From assembly GCF_039540195.1 (NCBI RefSeq), contig NZ_BAABEO010000017.1, positions 124,001 to 188,000 of the forward strand: DNA of 64,000 nt. Direction: 5' to 3'. The stretch comes from Zafaria ginkgonis. Its GTDB lineage: Bacteria; Actinomycetota; Actinomycetes; Actinomycetales; Micrococcaceae. Positions 1-9,045 of the stretch are shown one piece after another. The notes beneath the pieces were generated by a model. The model saw nothing but the letters and a program-made list of their open reading frames with translations, searched no databases and was not told the origin of the DNA. Made by a program: the position numbers and the translations under genes. Positions within the stretch are counted from its first letter, which is position 1, and every line of letters begins with the position of its first letter.

Positions 1-1
1 C

Positions 2-880
2 ACGACGGAGATGCTGCTGGACCTGCTGGACTTGGACGGCGAGCCGGAGGCGCGCACCGAGGAGGACATCTTCACCGGCCGCTCCCCCGTCCAGCCCCGC
101 CAGCGGGTGTTCGGCGGCCAGGTGCTGGGACAGTCGGTGGTGGCCGCCAGCCGCACCGTCGACGGGGACCGGCCCATCCACTCGCTGCACGGGTACTTCC
201 TGCGCCCGGGCGACGCGCTCAAGCCCATCACCTTCGGCGTCCAGCGGCTGCGCGACGGCCGCTCCTTCTCCGCGCGCCGCGTCCACGCGTACCAGAACGG
301 CGAGCCGATCATGTCCCTGATCGCCTCCTTCCAGGTTCCGTCGGAGGGGATCGAGCACCAGGAGCCCATGCCCGAGGGCATCCCGGATCCCGAGACCCTG
401 CCCAGCTCGGCCGACATCCTGGGCCGGATCGACGACCCGATGGCGCAGGACTGGGCCTACAACCGGCCCTTCGACGTGCGCTACGTGGAGCCGCCCATCT
501 ACTTCCCCACCCCGGAGATGGCCAGGCAGCGCACCGCCCACAACACGGTATGGCTCAAGACCACCGGGCCGATGCCGGAGGACCAGGCCCTGCACCGCGC
601 GGCCCTCGCCTACGCCAGCGACTACACGATCCTCGAGTCCGCCCTGCGCCGCCACGGCCTCCCGTGGACCACACCGGGGCTGAGCGTGGCCAGTTTGGAC
701 CACGCCATGTGGTGGCACCGGCCGGTGCGCGTGGACGAGTGGCTGCTCTACGTGCAGGCCAGCCCCAGCGCCTCGGGCGCGCGCGGGCTGGGGTTGGGCC
801 GCATCTACAACCGCTCCGGGGACCTGGTGGCCAGCGTGGCCCAGGAGGGCATGGTGCGCCTTCCGCAGCCTCCGGCCTAG
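2..880 (+). CDS. tesB: Acyl-CoA thioesterase II (TesB family), probably 5'-truncated by the window edge
   Basis: Hydrolyses acyl-CoA to free fatty acid and CoA in the cytoplasm. The protein shows the two-hotdog layout of the TesB family, with the N-terminal RQRVFGGQVLGQ segment and a C-terminal half ending near SLDHAMWWHRP, where acid thioesterases keep their conserved DH region. The first ATG inside the window is at 11, but the frame is open to the left edge (T-T-E before M) and the GGAG directly abuts that ATG, so the real start probably lies just upstream. Length from the ATG is 289 residues, normal for the family. A hairpin follows the stop codon. Confidence 0.85.
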   Translation, partial: TTEMLLDLLDLDGEPEARTEEDIFTGRSPVQPRQRVFGGQVLGQSVVAASRTVDGDRPIHSLHGYFLRPGDALKPITFGVQRLRDGRSFSARRVHAYQNGEPIMSLIASFQVPSEGIEHQEPMPEGIPDPETLPSSADILGRIDDPMAQDWAYNRPFDVRYVEPPIYFPTPEMARQRTAHNTVWLKTTGPMPEDQALHRAALAYASDYTILESALRRHGLPWTTPGLSVASLDHAMWWHRPVRVDEWLLYVQASPSASGARGLGLGRIYNRSGDLVASVAQEGMVRLPQPPA

Positions 881-891
881 GGAGGTGTTGC

Positions 892-915
892 CCAACCCCG
901 TTCGGGCGGGGTTTG
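892..915 (+). terminator. Hairpin terminator after the thioesterase gene
   Basis: AACCCCG (894-900) pairs with CGGGGTT (907-913) around a 6-nt loop, followed by TTTGGTT. It begins 14 bases after the stop codon. The T-tract is short, as is usual in high-GC actinobacteria. Confidence 0.6.
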
Positions 916-967
916 GTTCGATCCGGTGTCAGCGGCATCGTCCCCGCAGCGCTGCCGTGATGACCGA

Positions 968-992
968 CGATAATGCGGAAGTAACGTTATCG
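968..992. repeat. Inverted repeat upstream of the membrane-protein gene
   Basis: CGATAA (968-973) and TTATCG (987-992) are perfect inverted 6-mers separated by 13 bases, about 85 bases before the next start codon. The left arm overlaps GATAAT, which could be a -10 element. It may be an operator; no cognate regulator is nearby. Confidence 0.3.
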
Positions 993-1077
993 ACCTACAT
1001 TTTGGTTGATTGGCCTTGCACGCCAATCATTGCCGCCATGCATCGGCTCTGCGGGTGACGCGCCGGAGGTAATTGGA

Positions 1078-2157
1078 ATGGTCGGGAACACTAGATCTTC
1101 AAACTCAAGCAAGGTTTATGCCCTTCCCTTTCCGCTTGGCGGGCAGACCAATAGGGCGTGGCGTGAACAGGCCCTCACCCGGATCGCCGAAATGAAAACA
1201 CTGTCCGATTGGTTCGACAGCCAGCCGCCCGAAGAAGGAATAACCGCCCCCGCCAACACCGATCAGCAACTGGACGAGGCCATACGCGGACACCTAGCGG
1301 CGGCCGGCACCGCCGCCCAAGCCAATTCCCGCTGGTGGGACATGAAGAACGGCGCCATCATCGAGCGGGCCATGAGCAACCTCGACGCAGCCGAAGCCCT
1401 TCTTCTCCGGCGCGCGCCCGCCCAATACCTGGCAGGTCAGGTACCTCACTTCTGGGCACACATCCGTCAGCACCTTCCCGCCGATGATCCCCGCCGGCTT
1501 CAAGTCCAACCGCTGGCCGAGGGAACCGGCTCTGGCCCCCTGGACGGAAACCACAAAGAGCTACTTATTCAGGGGGTGCGGGCCGCCAGTTCCGAGGCAA
1601 GGAGGGAATTTACCAGGGTGCGAAGCTTCCGGAACGCTCTTTTGGCCACGGCAGTTCTGCTGACCTTGATTGCGGCGGCCGTCGCAATATGGGGCTTCGT
1701 GCGACCGGACGACCTGCAAATCTGCTTCGAGGCCCCGGCCCCCGCCCCGCCGGACGTCCCCAGCGGCACCGGCGAGGTTTGTCCCGCGGGAGACACGCCG
1801 CTTCCCACCGACATCTTCCTTCTGGAGTTCATTGGCATGGTTGCGGGTGCCGTTTCCGGCTCCCTCGCCCTCCGTCACCTCAGCGGCACCTCGACACGGT
1901 TGGGACTGCCGGTGGCACTCGCCGTGCTCAAGCTGCCCACGGGAGCGCTGACCGCGTTTCTGGGCCTGATTCTGATGCGTGGGGAATTCGTGCCGGGCCT
2001 GAGCAATCTGGACAGTTCGGCCCAGATCCTTGCGTGGGCAGTGGTCTTCGGAGCCGCGCAGCAACTTGTCACAGGCCTGATCGACCGCCAGGCCGCCACG
2101 GTGATCAGTCAGATCGGCGGGAAGGCAAACCAGGTGACCGCCGCCGCGCGTCCGTGA
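1078..2157 (+). CDS. Hypothetical membrane protein with four C-terminal membrane segments
   Basis: I do not recognise a family. The ATG at 1078 is chosen because CGGAGGT lies 9-13 bases upstream; an in-frame TTG at 1006 has no such signal. The product is 359 residues. The first half is soluble, charged and helical (contains WFDSQPPEE and RWWDMKNGA). Around residue 185 a hydrophobic helix begins (ALLATAVLLTLIAAAVAIWG), followed by a linker with two cysteines and three more membrane segments in the last 110 residues. The 5' part has clearly lower GC than the neighbours, which may indicate recent acquisition. It stands alone between the thioesterase and the convergent ettA. Confidence 0.6.
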   Translation: MVGNTRSSNSSKVYALPFPLGGQTNRAWREQALTRIAEMKTLSDWFDSQPPEEGITAPANTDQQLDEAIRGHLAAAGTAAQANSRWWDMKNGAIIERAMSNLDAAEALLLRRAPAQYLAGQVPHFWAHIRQHLPADDPRRLQVQPLAEGTGSGPLDGNHKELLIQGVRAASSEARREFTRVRSFRNALLATAVLLTLIAAAVAIWGFVRPDDLQICFEAPAPAPPDVPSGTGEVCPAGDTPLPTDIFLLEFIGMVAGAVSGSLALRHLSGTSTRLGLPVALAVLKLPTGALTAFLGLILMRGEFVPGLSNLDSSAQILAWAVVFGAAQQLVTGLIDRQAATVISQIGGKANQVTAAARP

Positions 2158-2294
2158 AACGTGGCTGGTTCCCTCTCCGTTTCCCGGAATCATGCCGGCT
2201 TGCCAGCCCGGCGGGGCACGCGGGGAGGGCCGGACCGGCCACCATCCCCGCCTCGTCCGCAGCCGGTCCGCGGACGGGCCTGCAAACACAACGA

Positions 2295-2328
2295 CGCCGG
2301 GGCGCCACCGATCGGTGGCGCCCCGGCG
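2295..2328. terminator. Perfect 34-bp palindrome, bidirectional terminator
   Basis: The 34 bases are a perfect palindrome centred on GATC; as RNA it gives a 15-bp GC-rich stem with a tetraloop from either strand. It lies between the convergent 1078-2157 gene and ettA and would end transcription of both. There is no T-tract. Confidence 0.65.
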
Positions 2329-2381
2329 TAGTTGCGGCGCAGTGCGGGCTTAGGCGGTGCCGCCGGCCCGCCCCTCGGGCG

Positions 2382-4064
2382 CTAGTCTCGGGTGAGCTTG
2401 CGGTGCGTGACGCGGTGCGGCTTCGCGGCGTCCGGGCCCAGGCGCTGGACCTTGTTCTCCTCGTAGGACTCGAAGTTGCCCTCGAACCAGTACCAGCTCG
2501 CCGGGTCCTCCTCGGTGCCCTCGTAGGAGAGGATGTGTGTGGCGACCCGGTCCAGGAACCAGCGGTCGTGGGAGATGACCACGGCGCAGCCGGGGAACTC
2601 GAGCAGGGCGTTCTCCAGCGAGGAGAGCGTCTCGACGTCGAGGTCGTTGGTGGGCTCGTCAAGGAGCAGCAGGTTGCCGCCCTGCTTGAGGGTCAGGGCC
2701 AGGTTCAGGCGGTTGCGCTCGCCACCGGAGAGCACCCCGGCCTTCTTCTGCTGGTCCGGGCCCTTGAATCCGAATGCGGAGACGTAGGCGCGAGACGGCA
2801 TCTCGACGTTGCCGACCTGGATGTAGTCGAGCCCGTCGGAGACGACCTCCCAGAGCGACTTGTTCGGGTCGATGCCCGCACGGTTCTGGTCGACGTAGGA
2901 GATCTTGACGGTCTCGCCGACCTTCAGGTCGCCCCCGTCAAGCGGCTCCATGCCGACGATGGTCTTGAACAGGGTCGACTTGCCGACGCCGTTGGGGCCG
3001 ATCACGCCGACGATGCCGTTGCGCGGCAGCGAGAAGGACAGGCCCTCGATCAGGGTGCGGTCGTCGAAGCCCTTGGCCAGGTTCTTGGCTTCGATGACCA
3101 CGCTGCCCAGGCGCGGGCCCGGCGGGATCTGGATCTCCTCGAAGTCCAGCTTCCGCGTGCGCTCGGCCTCGGCCGCCATCTCCTCGTAGCGGGCCAGGCG
3201 GGCCTTGGACTTGACCTGGCGGCCCTTGGCGTTGGAGCGGACCCAGTCCAGCTCCTCGGACAGGCGCTTGGCCAGCTTGGCGTCCTTCTTGCCCTGGACC
3301 TCGAGGCGCTCGCGCTTCTTCTCCAGGTAGGTGGAGTAGTTGCCCTCGTACGGGTGCAGCTTGCCGCGGTCGACCTCGGCGATCCACTGGGCCACGTGGT
3401 CCAGGAAGTAGCGGTCGTGGGTCACGGCCAGCACGGCACCCGGGTAGGCCTGCAGGTGCTGCTCGAGCCACAGCACGGATTCGGCGTCGAGGTGGTTGGT
3501 GGGCTCGTCAAGGAGCAGCAGGTCCGGCTTCTGCAGCAGCAGCTTGCAGAGCGCGACGCGGCGGCGCTCACCACCGGAGAGGACGGAGACGTCGGCGTCG
3601 CCTGGCGGGCAGCGCAGCGCGTCCATGGCCTGCTCCAGCTGGGAGTCGATGTCCCATGCGTCGGCGGCGTCAATGGCCTCCTGGAGCTTGCCCATCTCCT
3701 CCAACAGCGCGTCGAAGTCGGCGTCGGGCTGGGACATCTCTTCGGAGATCTGGTTGTAGCGCGTGATCTTCTCGTAGATCTCGCCGACACCCTCCTGGAC
3801 GTTGCCCAGGACCGTCTTGTCTTCGTTCAGCGGCGGCTCCTGGAGCAGGATGCCGACCGAGTAGCCGGGGCTGAGGCGCGCCTCGCCGTTGGACGGGGTG
3901 TCCAAACCGGCCATGATCTTCAGGATCGTGGATTTGCCCGCACCGTTCGGGCCGACGACGCCGATCTTGGCGCCGGGGAAGAAGGACATGCTGACATCGT
4001 CGAGGATGACCTTGTCGCCAACGGCCTTGCGGGCCTTGGTCATGGTGTAAATGAATTCCGCCAT
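2382..4064 (-). CDS. ettA: Energy-dependent translational throttle protein EttA (ABC-F)
   Basis: Cytoplasmic ABC-F ATPase that binds the ribosomal E site and gates the first elongation steps according to the ATP/ADP ratio. Two ATP-binding domains are complete: Walker A GPNGAGKST at residues 38-46 and GPNGVGKST in the second half, signatures LSGGERRRVAL and LSGGERNRLNL, and Walker B LLLLDEPTN twice. No membrane segments. The start at 4064 gives MAEFIYTM, the usual EttA N-terminus, and 560 residues; an upstream in-frame ATG at 4100 would add 12 atypical residues. A GAAGG box lies before the ATG. Monocistronic. Confidence 0.95.
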   Translation of the reverse strand: MAEFIYTMTKARKAVGDKVILDDVSMSFFPGAKIGVVGPNGAGKSTILKIMAGLDTPSNGEARLSPGYSVGILLQEPPLNEDKTVLGNVQEGVGEIYEKITRYNQISEEMSQPDADFDALLEEMGKLQEAIDAADAWDIDSQLEQAMDALRCPPGDADVSVLSGGERRRVALCKLLLQKPDLLLLDEPTNHLDAESVLWLEQHLQAYPGAVLAVTHDRYFLDHVAQWIAEVDRGKLHPYEGNYSTYLEKKRERLEVQGKKDAKLAKRLSEELDWVRSNAKGRQVKSKARLARYEEMAAEAERTRKLDFEEIQIPPGPRLGSVVIEAKNLAKGFDDRTLIEGLSFSLPRNGIVGVIGPNGVGKSTLFKTIVGMEPLDGGDLKVGETVKISYVDQNRAGIDPNKSLWEVVSDGLDYIQVGNVEMPSRAYVSAFGFKGPDQQKKAGVLSGGERNRLNLALTLKQGGNLLLLDEPTNDLDVETLSSLENALLEFPGCAVVISHDRWFLDRVATHILSYEGTEEDPASWYWFEGNFESYEENKVQRLGPDAAKPHRVTHRKLTRD

Positions 4065-4270
4065 ACCTTCAAGGCTAGTGGGTGCGCCCCCATTCCTCAC
4101 ATTCGGTCACGTCTTCGGCCGGTTCGGCCTCGGCGGCCCGGAACGCCTGCCGGATCGAACACCATTCCCGGTCCGGATCCGGGCCCGAATCCGGACCGGC
4201 GCACCGTCCGGAGCAGGCATCGGCCAAGGGGCACCAGCCAAGGGGCGCCGGGCAGCGGCGACCAGGGGGG

Positions 4271-4852
4271 TCAGGCGGCGCCGGCGCCCACCTCGCGCCT
4301 GTCTTCTCCGGCATCCTCCTCACCGTCTTCAGCGTCGCCCTGTCCACTTTCCTCGCAGTCCTCGCCATCGAAGCCGGGCTCCCCATAGGCTCCGGAGAGC
4401 ACCTCGCCGGTTCCCGCATCCACATCGGGAGGCACGGCCTCGGCGTCCTCGGCCGGCACGGCGTGCGACGCCTCGCTGGCTTCCTGGCGCGGAGAAGGGG
4501 TGCGCAGGTACCGGCTGATGCCGAAGAGCAGGTCATGGCCCACGGTATCCGCCAGGACTTCCGCGCCGGTTCCGTAGGTGCCGTCGCTCCGGCGGTACTG
4601 GCTGATCCTCAGGCGGCCCGTGACCACCACGCGCTCGCCCTTGCGGAGCGAGGCCCTGACGTTTCGCGCGAGCTCGCGGAACACCTTGACCGTAAACCAG
4701 TTCATGTCCGCGTCACCCCATTCCCCGGTGGCACGGTCGATGCGCCTGTCCGGGGCGCCCAGGCGGAAGCTGACGATGGTCAGCTTGTCTGCGGTCTCGA
4801 AGAAGCTCGGGTCGCTCGCGACGAAGCCGCGAACGGTGAGGTGTTCGGCCAT
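4271..4852 (-). CDS. ssb: Single-stranded DNA-binding protein, SsbB-like paralogue
   Basis: Binds ssDNA through an N-terminal OB fold (residues 1-105), recognisable by LTVRGFVASDP, NWFTVKVFRELARN and GERVVVTGRLRISQY. The remaining 85 residues are low-complexity and acidic. The tail ends in VGAGAA, not the DDIPF-type tip with which housekeeping SSB recruits partner proteins, so this is more likely a second SSB (SsbB-like) than the replicative one. GGAGGACACC precedes the ATG. The gene stands alone between ettA and the divergent tRNA. Confidence 0.88.
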   Translation of the reverse strand: MAEHLTVRGFVASDPSFFETADKLTIVSFRLGAPDRRIDRATGEWGDADMNWFTVKVFRELARNVRASLRKGERVVVTGRLRISQYRRSDGTYGTGAEVLADTVGHDLLFGISRYLRTPSPRQEASEASHAVPAEDAEAVPPDVDAGTGEVLSGAYGEPGFDGEDCEESGQGDAEDGEEDAGEDRREVGAGAA

Positions 4853-5062
4853 GGTGTCCTCCCTCGGTTCGGCGGAAGCCGTGTGCTTCCGGTCCCATTC
4901 TGGGAAGGCCGGTGGGTCCGCGGGCTCCCCGGCCGCCCGGATGTGGACGGCCGGTGGCCCGCACGCCCACGAAGCACCTTGTGAGGGGGCAACGCCGGGT
5001 ACGGCCTGCGCGGCGGACGGCGAGGCACCCTATAGACTGGGGGCGACGCCCGTAGGGCGCCA

Positions 5063-5135
5063 GCCTCCGTAGCTCAATGGATAGAGCAACGGCCTTCTAA
5101 TCCGTTGGTTGTGGGTTCGAGTCCCGCCGGGGGCA
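5063..5135 (+). tRNA. tRNA-Arg (anticodon TCT)
   Basis: Cloverleaf: acceptor stem GCCTCCG (5063-5069) with CGGGGGC (5128-5134), D stem GCTC/GAGC, anticodon loop CTTCTAA with TCT at 5096-5098, and T arm GTGGG-TTCGAGT-CCCGC. The discriminator is A and CCA is not encoded. The innermost anticodon-stem pair is a C/T mismatch; the other four pairs are good. Reads AGA codons, which are rare in this GC-rich sequence. Confidence 0.95.
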
Positions 5136-5477
5136 CCTCTTGGCCGAACGGTTCCCGGCGGCGCGCGCGCCGGTTCGTATGGTCCGTGGCGATGCGCGCG
5201 GAGATTCCCTCGCCCGGAGGGACCGGTTCAGGATGGACATACCCCTCCTCACTTCCCTGCGTTTCCCTTCCCTCCGCGCCCTCCCTTTTGCTAGAAAAGT
5301 CCGCTAATCTTCGATCAGCAAAAGTGTTTAACAGCGCCGTCGGGGGAATTTACATTGCGGGTTGACAACTTTATACATTCGGTAAAATCGAGGGGTTCCG
5401 AGGGATCCCCGTCAACCGGCACTCCCCCGCAAAGCTCCCCGCCCGGCCGGTGTGGTCCTCGGACGGGAGTCCGGCGC
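5136..5477 (+). other. Gene-free region upstream of the secreted nuclease-like gene
   Basis: No coding frame is convincing here. The stretch 5280-5400 is unusually AT-rich for this window. It holds an inverted repeat (5285-5324) and a TTGACA at 5362-5367 followed after 15 bases by TAAAAT (5383-5388), a plausible promoter for the gene at 5478 although the spacing is short. Confidence 0.4.
5285..5324. repeat. 8-bp inverted repeat, possible operator
   Basis: CTTTTGCT (5285-5292) and AGCAAAAG (5317-5324) are perfect inverted repeats with a 24-base spacer, 38 bases before the candidate -35 box of the secreted protein gene. Either a regulator site or a weak terminator of the tRNA transcript. Confidence 0.35.
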
Positions 5478-6995
5478 GTGAAAACCTCCCTCTTGCGCCG
5501 CGCCGCCGCGGCGGCCCTGGCCCTGGGACTCGCCTCCCCGGTGTCCGCCCTCCCCGCCGCCAGCACCGCGATGGCCCAGACCGCCGCGCTCGCGGCGCCC
5601 AAGACCGCCTCGGTCACCACCACCAGCGTCAACCTGTCCTGGCCTGGCTACGCGGGGGCGCACCACTACGAGGTCCGCCATTCGACCTCCCCGGCATTCA
5701 CCAACGCCGCCGTCGAGAAAAAGTACGACAGCCGAAACGTCGGGGGGCTGGACAACGCCACCACCTACTACGTCCAGTACCGCGCCCTCATCCAGGTCGG
5801 CCGCGATACGTACCGCTCCACCGACTGGTCCAACACGCTGAAGGTCACCACCGAGGCCCGCTTCCCGGGGGAATTCACCTCGCTGAAGTACACCGGCGGG
5901 CAGGACTCGGTCACCGTCCGGTGGAACAAGACCGCCTACACCACGCACTACACGGTCGTGGTGGCCGATGACCACAACATGACCAGGAACAAGCGGACGT
6001 TCACCAACGTCACCGGCACCTCCCTGACCATCCGGAACCTCTCCCAGGGATCCCGCTCCGGGTACGCGACGTTCGTGAAGGTCTCGGCGCACAACAAGAC
6101 GTTCAAGAAGCGCACCTCGCAGCGACTGACCGCCTACGCCTCCGCACCGAAGATCGCCGGCACCGAAACGGTGAAAATGGCCACCCAGAACCTGCTGTGC
6201 TCCACCTGCACGGTGCCGGGCAAGAAGTTCGCATCCTGGAACACCCGCGTGAAAATCCATCTGGCGACCGTCAAGGCCCAGAACCCCGACGTGCTGATCC
6301 TCAACGAGGCCTGGAACCAGCCCATCCCCGGCACCAAGAAGACCCGGAGCATGGACGGGTTCTCCGCGGGCCTGAAGAAGCAGGGCTACGCGCTGGACAC
6401 CAAACTGGAGAAGGCCGGCCAGACGGCCATCCCGAACCGGGTGGCCTACAAGAGCGCCAAGTACAAGCTGGTGACGAAGGGGTCGTTCAAGCTGCCCACC
6501 GCGAAAGGCGAAAACCAGCGCACGGCCGCCTGGGCGCTGCTGAAGTCGAGGAAGACCGGCAAGCAGTTCTACGCCGTCTCCACCCACGTCTCAGTGGACC
6601 TGCCGCAGACCGGGGCGAAGTCCAAGAAGTCCTCGGCCGAACTGGTCGTGAAGAAGATGGCCGCCATCAACAAGAAGAACCTGCCGATGGTGCTGGGCGG
6701 GGACATGAACTCCAGCTTCTACCAGCAGCCCAACGCCCCGCACACCACGTTCGTGCACGCCGGCTGGACGGACACCGCCTCAAGCGCGAAGCGGACCAAC
6801 TACCTGTACCCGACCACCCACTTCGGCACCGGCAAGAAGCTGGAGCAGACCTACGGGCGGATCGACTACCTGTTCACCAAGAACATCTCCGGCACCGTCT
6901 CCTACAAGAATGTGGTCACCGTCAAGGGCGGCAAGGTGGTGTCCAACCACGGCTCCGACCACACCATGGTCACGGCCACGGCCAAGCTGCCCTAA
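5478..6995 (+). CDS. Secreted protein: two fibronectin III domains plus endonuclease/exonuclease/phosphatase domain
   Basis: The GTG at 5478 follows GGGAG by 8 bases and yields a classical signal peptide (KTSLLRRAAAAALALGLASP, cleavage probably after SALPA or TAMAQ). Residues about 40-130 and 130-225 look like fibronectin type III repeats (VTTTSVNLSW, YVQYRALIQ). The C-terminal 280 residues resemble the EEP fold of DNase I and phosphodiesterases: ATQNLLCSTC at the start, a metal-binding Glu in ILNEAWNQ, VLGGDMNSS with the catalytic Asp/Asn, and SNHGSDHTMV with the final catalytic His. It is therefore likely an exported, wall-exposed nuclease or phosphodiesterase of 505 residues; substrate unknown. 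Monocistronic. The longer reading frame from 5355 has no signal-like N-terminus. Confidence 0.75.
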   Translation: MKTSLLRRAAAAALALGLASPVSALPAASTAMAQTAALAAPKTASVTTTSVNLSWPGYAGAHHYEVRHSTSPAFTNAAVEKKYDSRNVGGLDNATTYYVQYRALIQVGRDTYRSTDWSNTLKVTTEARFPGEFTSLKYTGGQDSVTVRWNKTAYTTHYTVVVADDHNMTRNKRTFTNVTGTSLTIRNLSQGSRSGYATFVKVSAHNKTFKKRTSQRLTAYASAPKIAGTETVKMATQNLLCSTCTVPGKKFASWNTRVKIHLATVKAQNPDVLILNEAWNQPIPGTKKTRSMDGFSAGLKKQGYALDTKLEKAGQTAIPNRVAYKSAKYKLVTKGSFKLPTAKGENQRTAAWALLKSRKTGKQFYAVSTHVSVDLPQTGAKSKKSSAELVVKKMAAINKKNLPMVLGGDMNSSFYQQPNAPHTTFVHAGWTDTASSAKRTNYLYPTTHFGTGKKLEQTYGRIDYLFTKNISGTVSYKNVVTVKGGKVVSNHGSDHTMVTATAKLP

Positions 6996-7014
6996 GCAAT
7001 ACACCTAGGGCGGC
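6986..7014 (+). terminator. Weak hairpin overlapping the stop codon
   Basis: GCCCTA (6989-6994) pairs with TAGGGC (7006-7011), extendable by GC on each side past one mismatch. It overlaps the stop of the preceding gene and could act as a terminator. Confidence 0.3.
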
Positions 7015-7067
7015 AGCCGGACCGGAAGTCCCCACCCGATGCGAGGGCCCGACACTAGGATGGAAGC

Positions 7068-7613
7068 ATGACCAGGTCGTCAAACACGCAGGCCATCGAA
7101 CGGGCCACCGGCCTCCGGTGGGAGGAGTGGGTGTCCTACCTCGACGGCGCCGGCGGGCGCGCGGCACCCCACCGCGACCTGGCCGTGCGGGCCGCCGAGC
7201 GGCTGGCCGCGGTGGACGGCAACGCCGGCTGGTGGGCCCAGGGGGTCGCGGTGGCCTACGAGCAGCACATCGGCCGCCGGCAGCCCGGACAGGCCTGCGA
7301 CGGCAGCTTCCAGGTCGGAGTGTCCCGGACCCTTGCCGGCACCATGGACGAGGCCATGGACGCGTGGTGCGCACTGGTCGCCGACGCCGACGCCTTTGGT
7401 GGGGTTCCCGCCGAACGCGAGCCGGAGCGCAGCGCCACGGAGAAATGGCGGTACTGGCGGGTGCCGCTCGCCGACGGCAGCCGCGTCAGCCTCGACGTGC
7501 ACGCCAAGGCCTCCGACAAGGCGGGCCTGGGCATCAACCACAGGCAACTCGGATCCCAGGACGCCGCCGACCACTGGCGGGCGGTCTGGAAGGACCTGGT
7601 CGGCCGCCTGTAG
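7068..7613 (+). CDS. Conserved hypothetical protein (GWWAQ-motif family)
   Basis: 181 residues, soluble. It resembles a widespread actinobacterial family whose core reads NAGWWAQGVAVAYEQHIGRR, here residues 53-71, followed by QVGVSRTLAG and a C-terminal half that looks like a small alpha/beta domain (KWRYWRVPL, VSLDVHAKASDK). No catalytic motif is evident and I do not assign a function. The start is supported by AGGA upstream, and TAGGAT sits 6 bases before the ATG, so a leaderless transcript is also possible. It is followed 115 bases later by an MFS gene on the same strand. Confidence 0.65.
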   Translation: MTRSSNTQAIERATGLRWEEWVSYLDGAGGRAAPHRDLAVRAAERLAAVDGNAGWWAQGVAVAYEQHIGRRQPGQACDGSFQVGVSRTLAGTMDEAMDAWCALVADADAFGGVPAEREPERSATEKWRYWRVPLADGSRVSLDVHAKASDKAGLGINHRQLGSQDAADHWRAVWKDLVGRL

Positions 7614-7728
7614 CCGGCACCGCGGCCCCTGTCTGGCCCCAACGGAGCAGGGCCGCAACGACCTCGCCCTGACGGATCACGGCCGCACAGGAACCCCACC
7701 GAACCGGAACCCGACCGAGGAGAACCCC

Positions 7729-9009
7729 ATGAAGGCAGCATCCCCCGGGTCGGTCGCGGCCCCGCCCGGCCCCACCGCCTGGCGCAATGCCGTGTTCGGC
7801 GTGTTCGCCCTGTCAGGCTTCATCTTCGCCACCTGGGTGTCGCGGATCCCGGCCGTCCGCGACGACCTCGGCCTGTCCACTTCGACGGTGGGGATCCTGC
7901 TGTTCGGGCTGGCCGCCGGGTCCATCGCGGGCCTGGCCGGGGCCCCTGCCCTGCTCTCGCGGCTGGGCTCGCGGCGCGCCCTGCTCGCCACCCTGCTGGG
8001 CAGCGGGGCCGGCGCCGTCGCGCTGGGCGCCAGCGCCGGCGTCGTTGCCTCGTTCCCCCTCACCCTGGCCGTTTTGGTCCTCTTCGGGTTCGTCTTCAGC
8101 GCCCTCGACGTGCTGATGAACGTCGCCGGGGCGGAGGTGGAGAAGGCGGCGGAGCGGACGCTGCTGCCGCTGATGCATGCGTTCTTCAGCATCGGAACCA
8201 TCGTTGGGGCGGTGCTCGGATCGGCCGCCGCCCACGGCGGGATCCCCGTGGGCTGGCACTTCTCCGTCGCCGGGCTGCTGGTCGCCGGCATCGGGGCCTC
8301 CACTGTCCGCTTCCTGCCTCCCATCGCCCCGGCGCCGGCACGGAAGCAGGTCCCGGCCGGCCTGGGCCCGCGGCTGCACGAGGCGCTGCGGCCCGCGCGC
8401 GATCCCCGGCTGGTGCTGCTGGGCGTGCTGGTGGCCGGGATGGCCTTCGCGGAAGGGTCGGCCAACGACTGGATCACGCTGGCGGCCGTCGACGGGCACG
8501 GATTCGACGAGGCGGCGGGTGCGCTGGTCTACGGCACCTTCGTCGCGGCGATGACCCTCGGGCGGGCGACCGGCGGCCCCTTGCTGGACCGGTACGGCCG
8601 GCAGCCGGTGCTGATCGCCATGATGGCCCTGGGCCTGGCCGGCCTGCTCCTGTTCATCGCCACCGACACCCCGTGGATCGCCTACGCGGCCGCCGCCCTG
8701 TGGGGCCTGGGCGGCTCGCTCGGCTTCCCCGTGGGCATCTCCGCGGCCGCCGAGCACCCCGATCCGCAGTTCGCGGCCCGCCGGGTCAGCATGGTTTCCA
8801 TCTTCGGGTACTCGGCCTTCCTGGTGGGCCCTCCGTTGCTCGGCATGCTCGGCGACGCCTGGGGGCTGCTGAGCGCGCTGTATCTGGTGGTGGCCGTCCT
8901 CGCCGTCGCCCTGGCCGTCACCCCCGCCGCCACCCGCGGCCAAGCCCGCCCCGGCGGCGGCAGGTCCGGAGGGCAGGGGGCTGAGGGCAAGGGTCCGGAC
9001 GCGGCCTGA
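7729..9009 (+). CDS. MFS transporter (YbjJ-like)
   Basis: Inner-membrane permease of 426 residues with about 12 hydrophobic segments. The N-terminus (WRNAVFGVFALSGFIFATWV then SRIPAVRDDLGLS) is characteristic of the YbjJ-type MFS subgroup, often annotated as exporters of unknown substrate. The ATG at 7729 follows GAGGAGA by 5 bases; the in-frame extension to 7333 overlaps the preceding gene and is not convincing. Convergent with the aldo/keto reductase gene, separated by a strong hairpin. Confidence 0.85.
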   Translation: MKAASPGSVAAPPGPTAWRNAVFGVFALSGFIFATWVSRIPAVRDDLGLSTSTVGILLFGLAAGSIAGLAGAPALLSRLGSRRALLATLLGSGAGAVALGASAGVVASFPLTLAVLVLFGFVFSALDVLMNVAGAEVEKAAERTLLPLMHAFFSIGTIVGAVLGSAAAHGGIPVGWHFSVAGLLVAGIGASTVRFLPPIAPAPARKQVPAGLGPRLHEALRPARDPRLVLLGVLVAGMAFAEGSANDWITLAAVDGHGFDEAAGALVYGTFVAAMTLGRATGGPLLDRYGRQPVLIAMMALGLAGLLLFIATDTPWIAYAAAALWGLGGSLGFPVGISAAAEHPDPQFAARRVSMVSIFGYSAFLVGPPLLGMLGDAWGLLSALYLVVAVLAVALAVTPAATRGQARPGGGRSGGQGAEGKGPDAA

Positions 9010-9045
9010 CGAACCGTGGGCCTGACGGACCGGGCCCGGCGGAGT

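Noticed and set aside
1689..4388. An 899-codon plus-strand open frame opposite ettA
   Set aside because: It is antisense to a textbook ettA; the translation is Val/Gly/Leu-rich low complexity with no motif. Long antisense frames are normal at this GC content.
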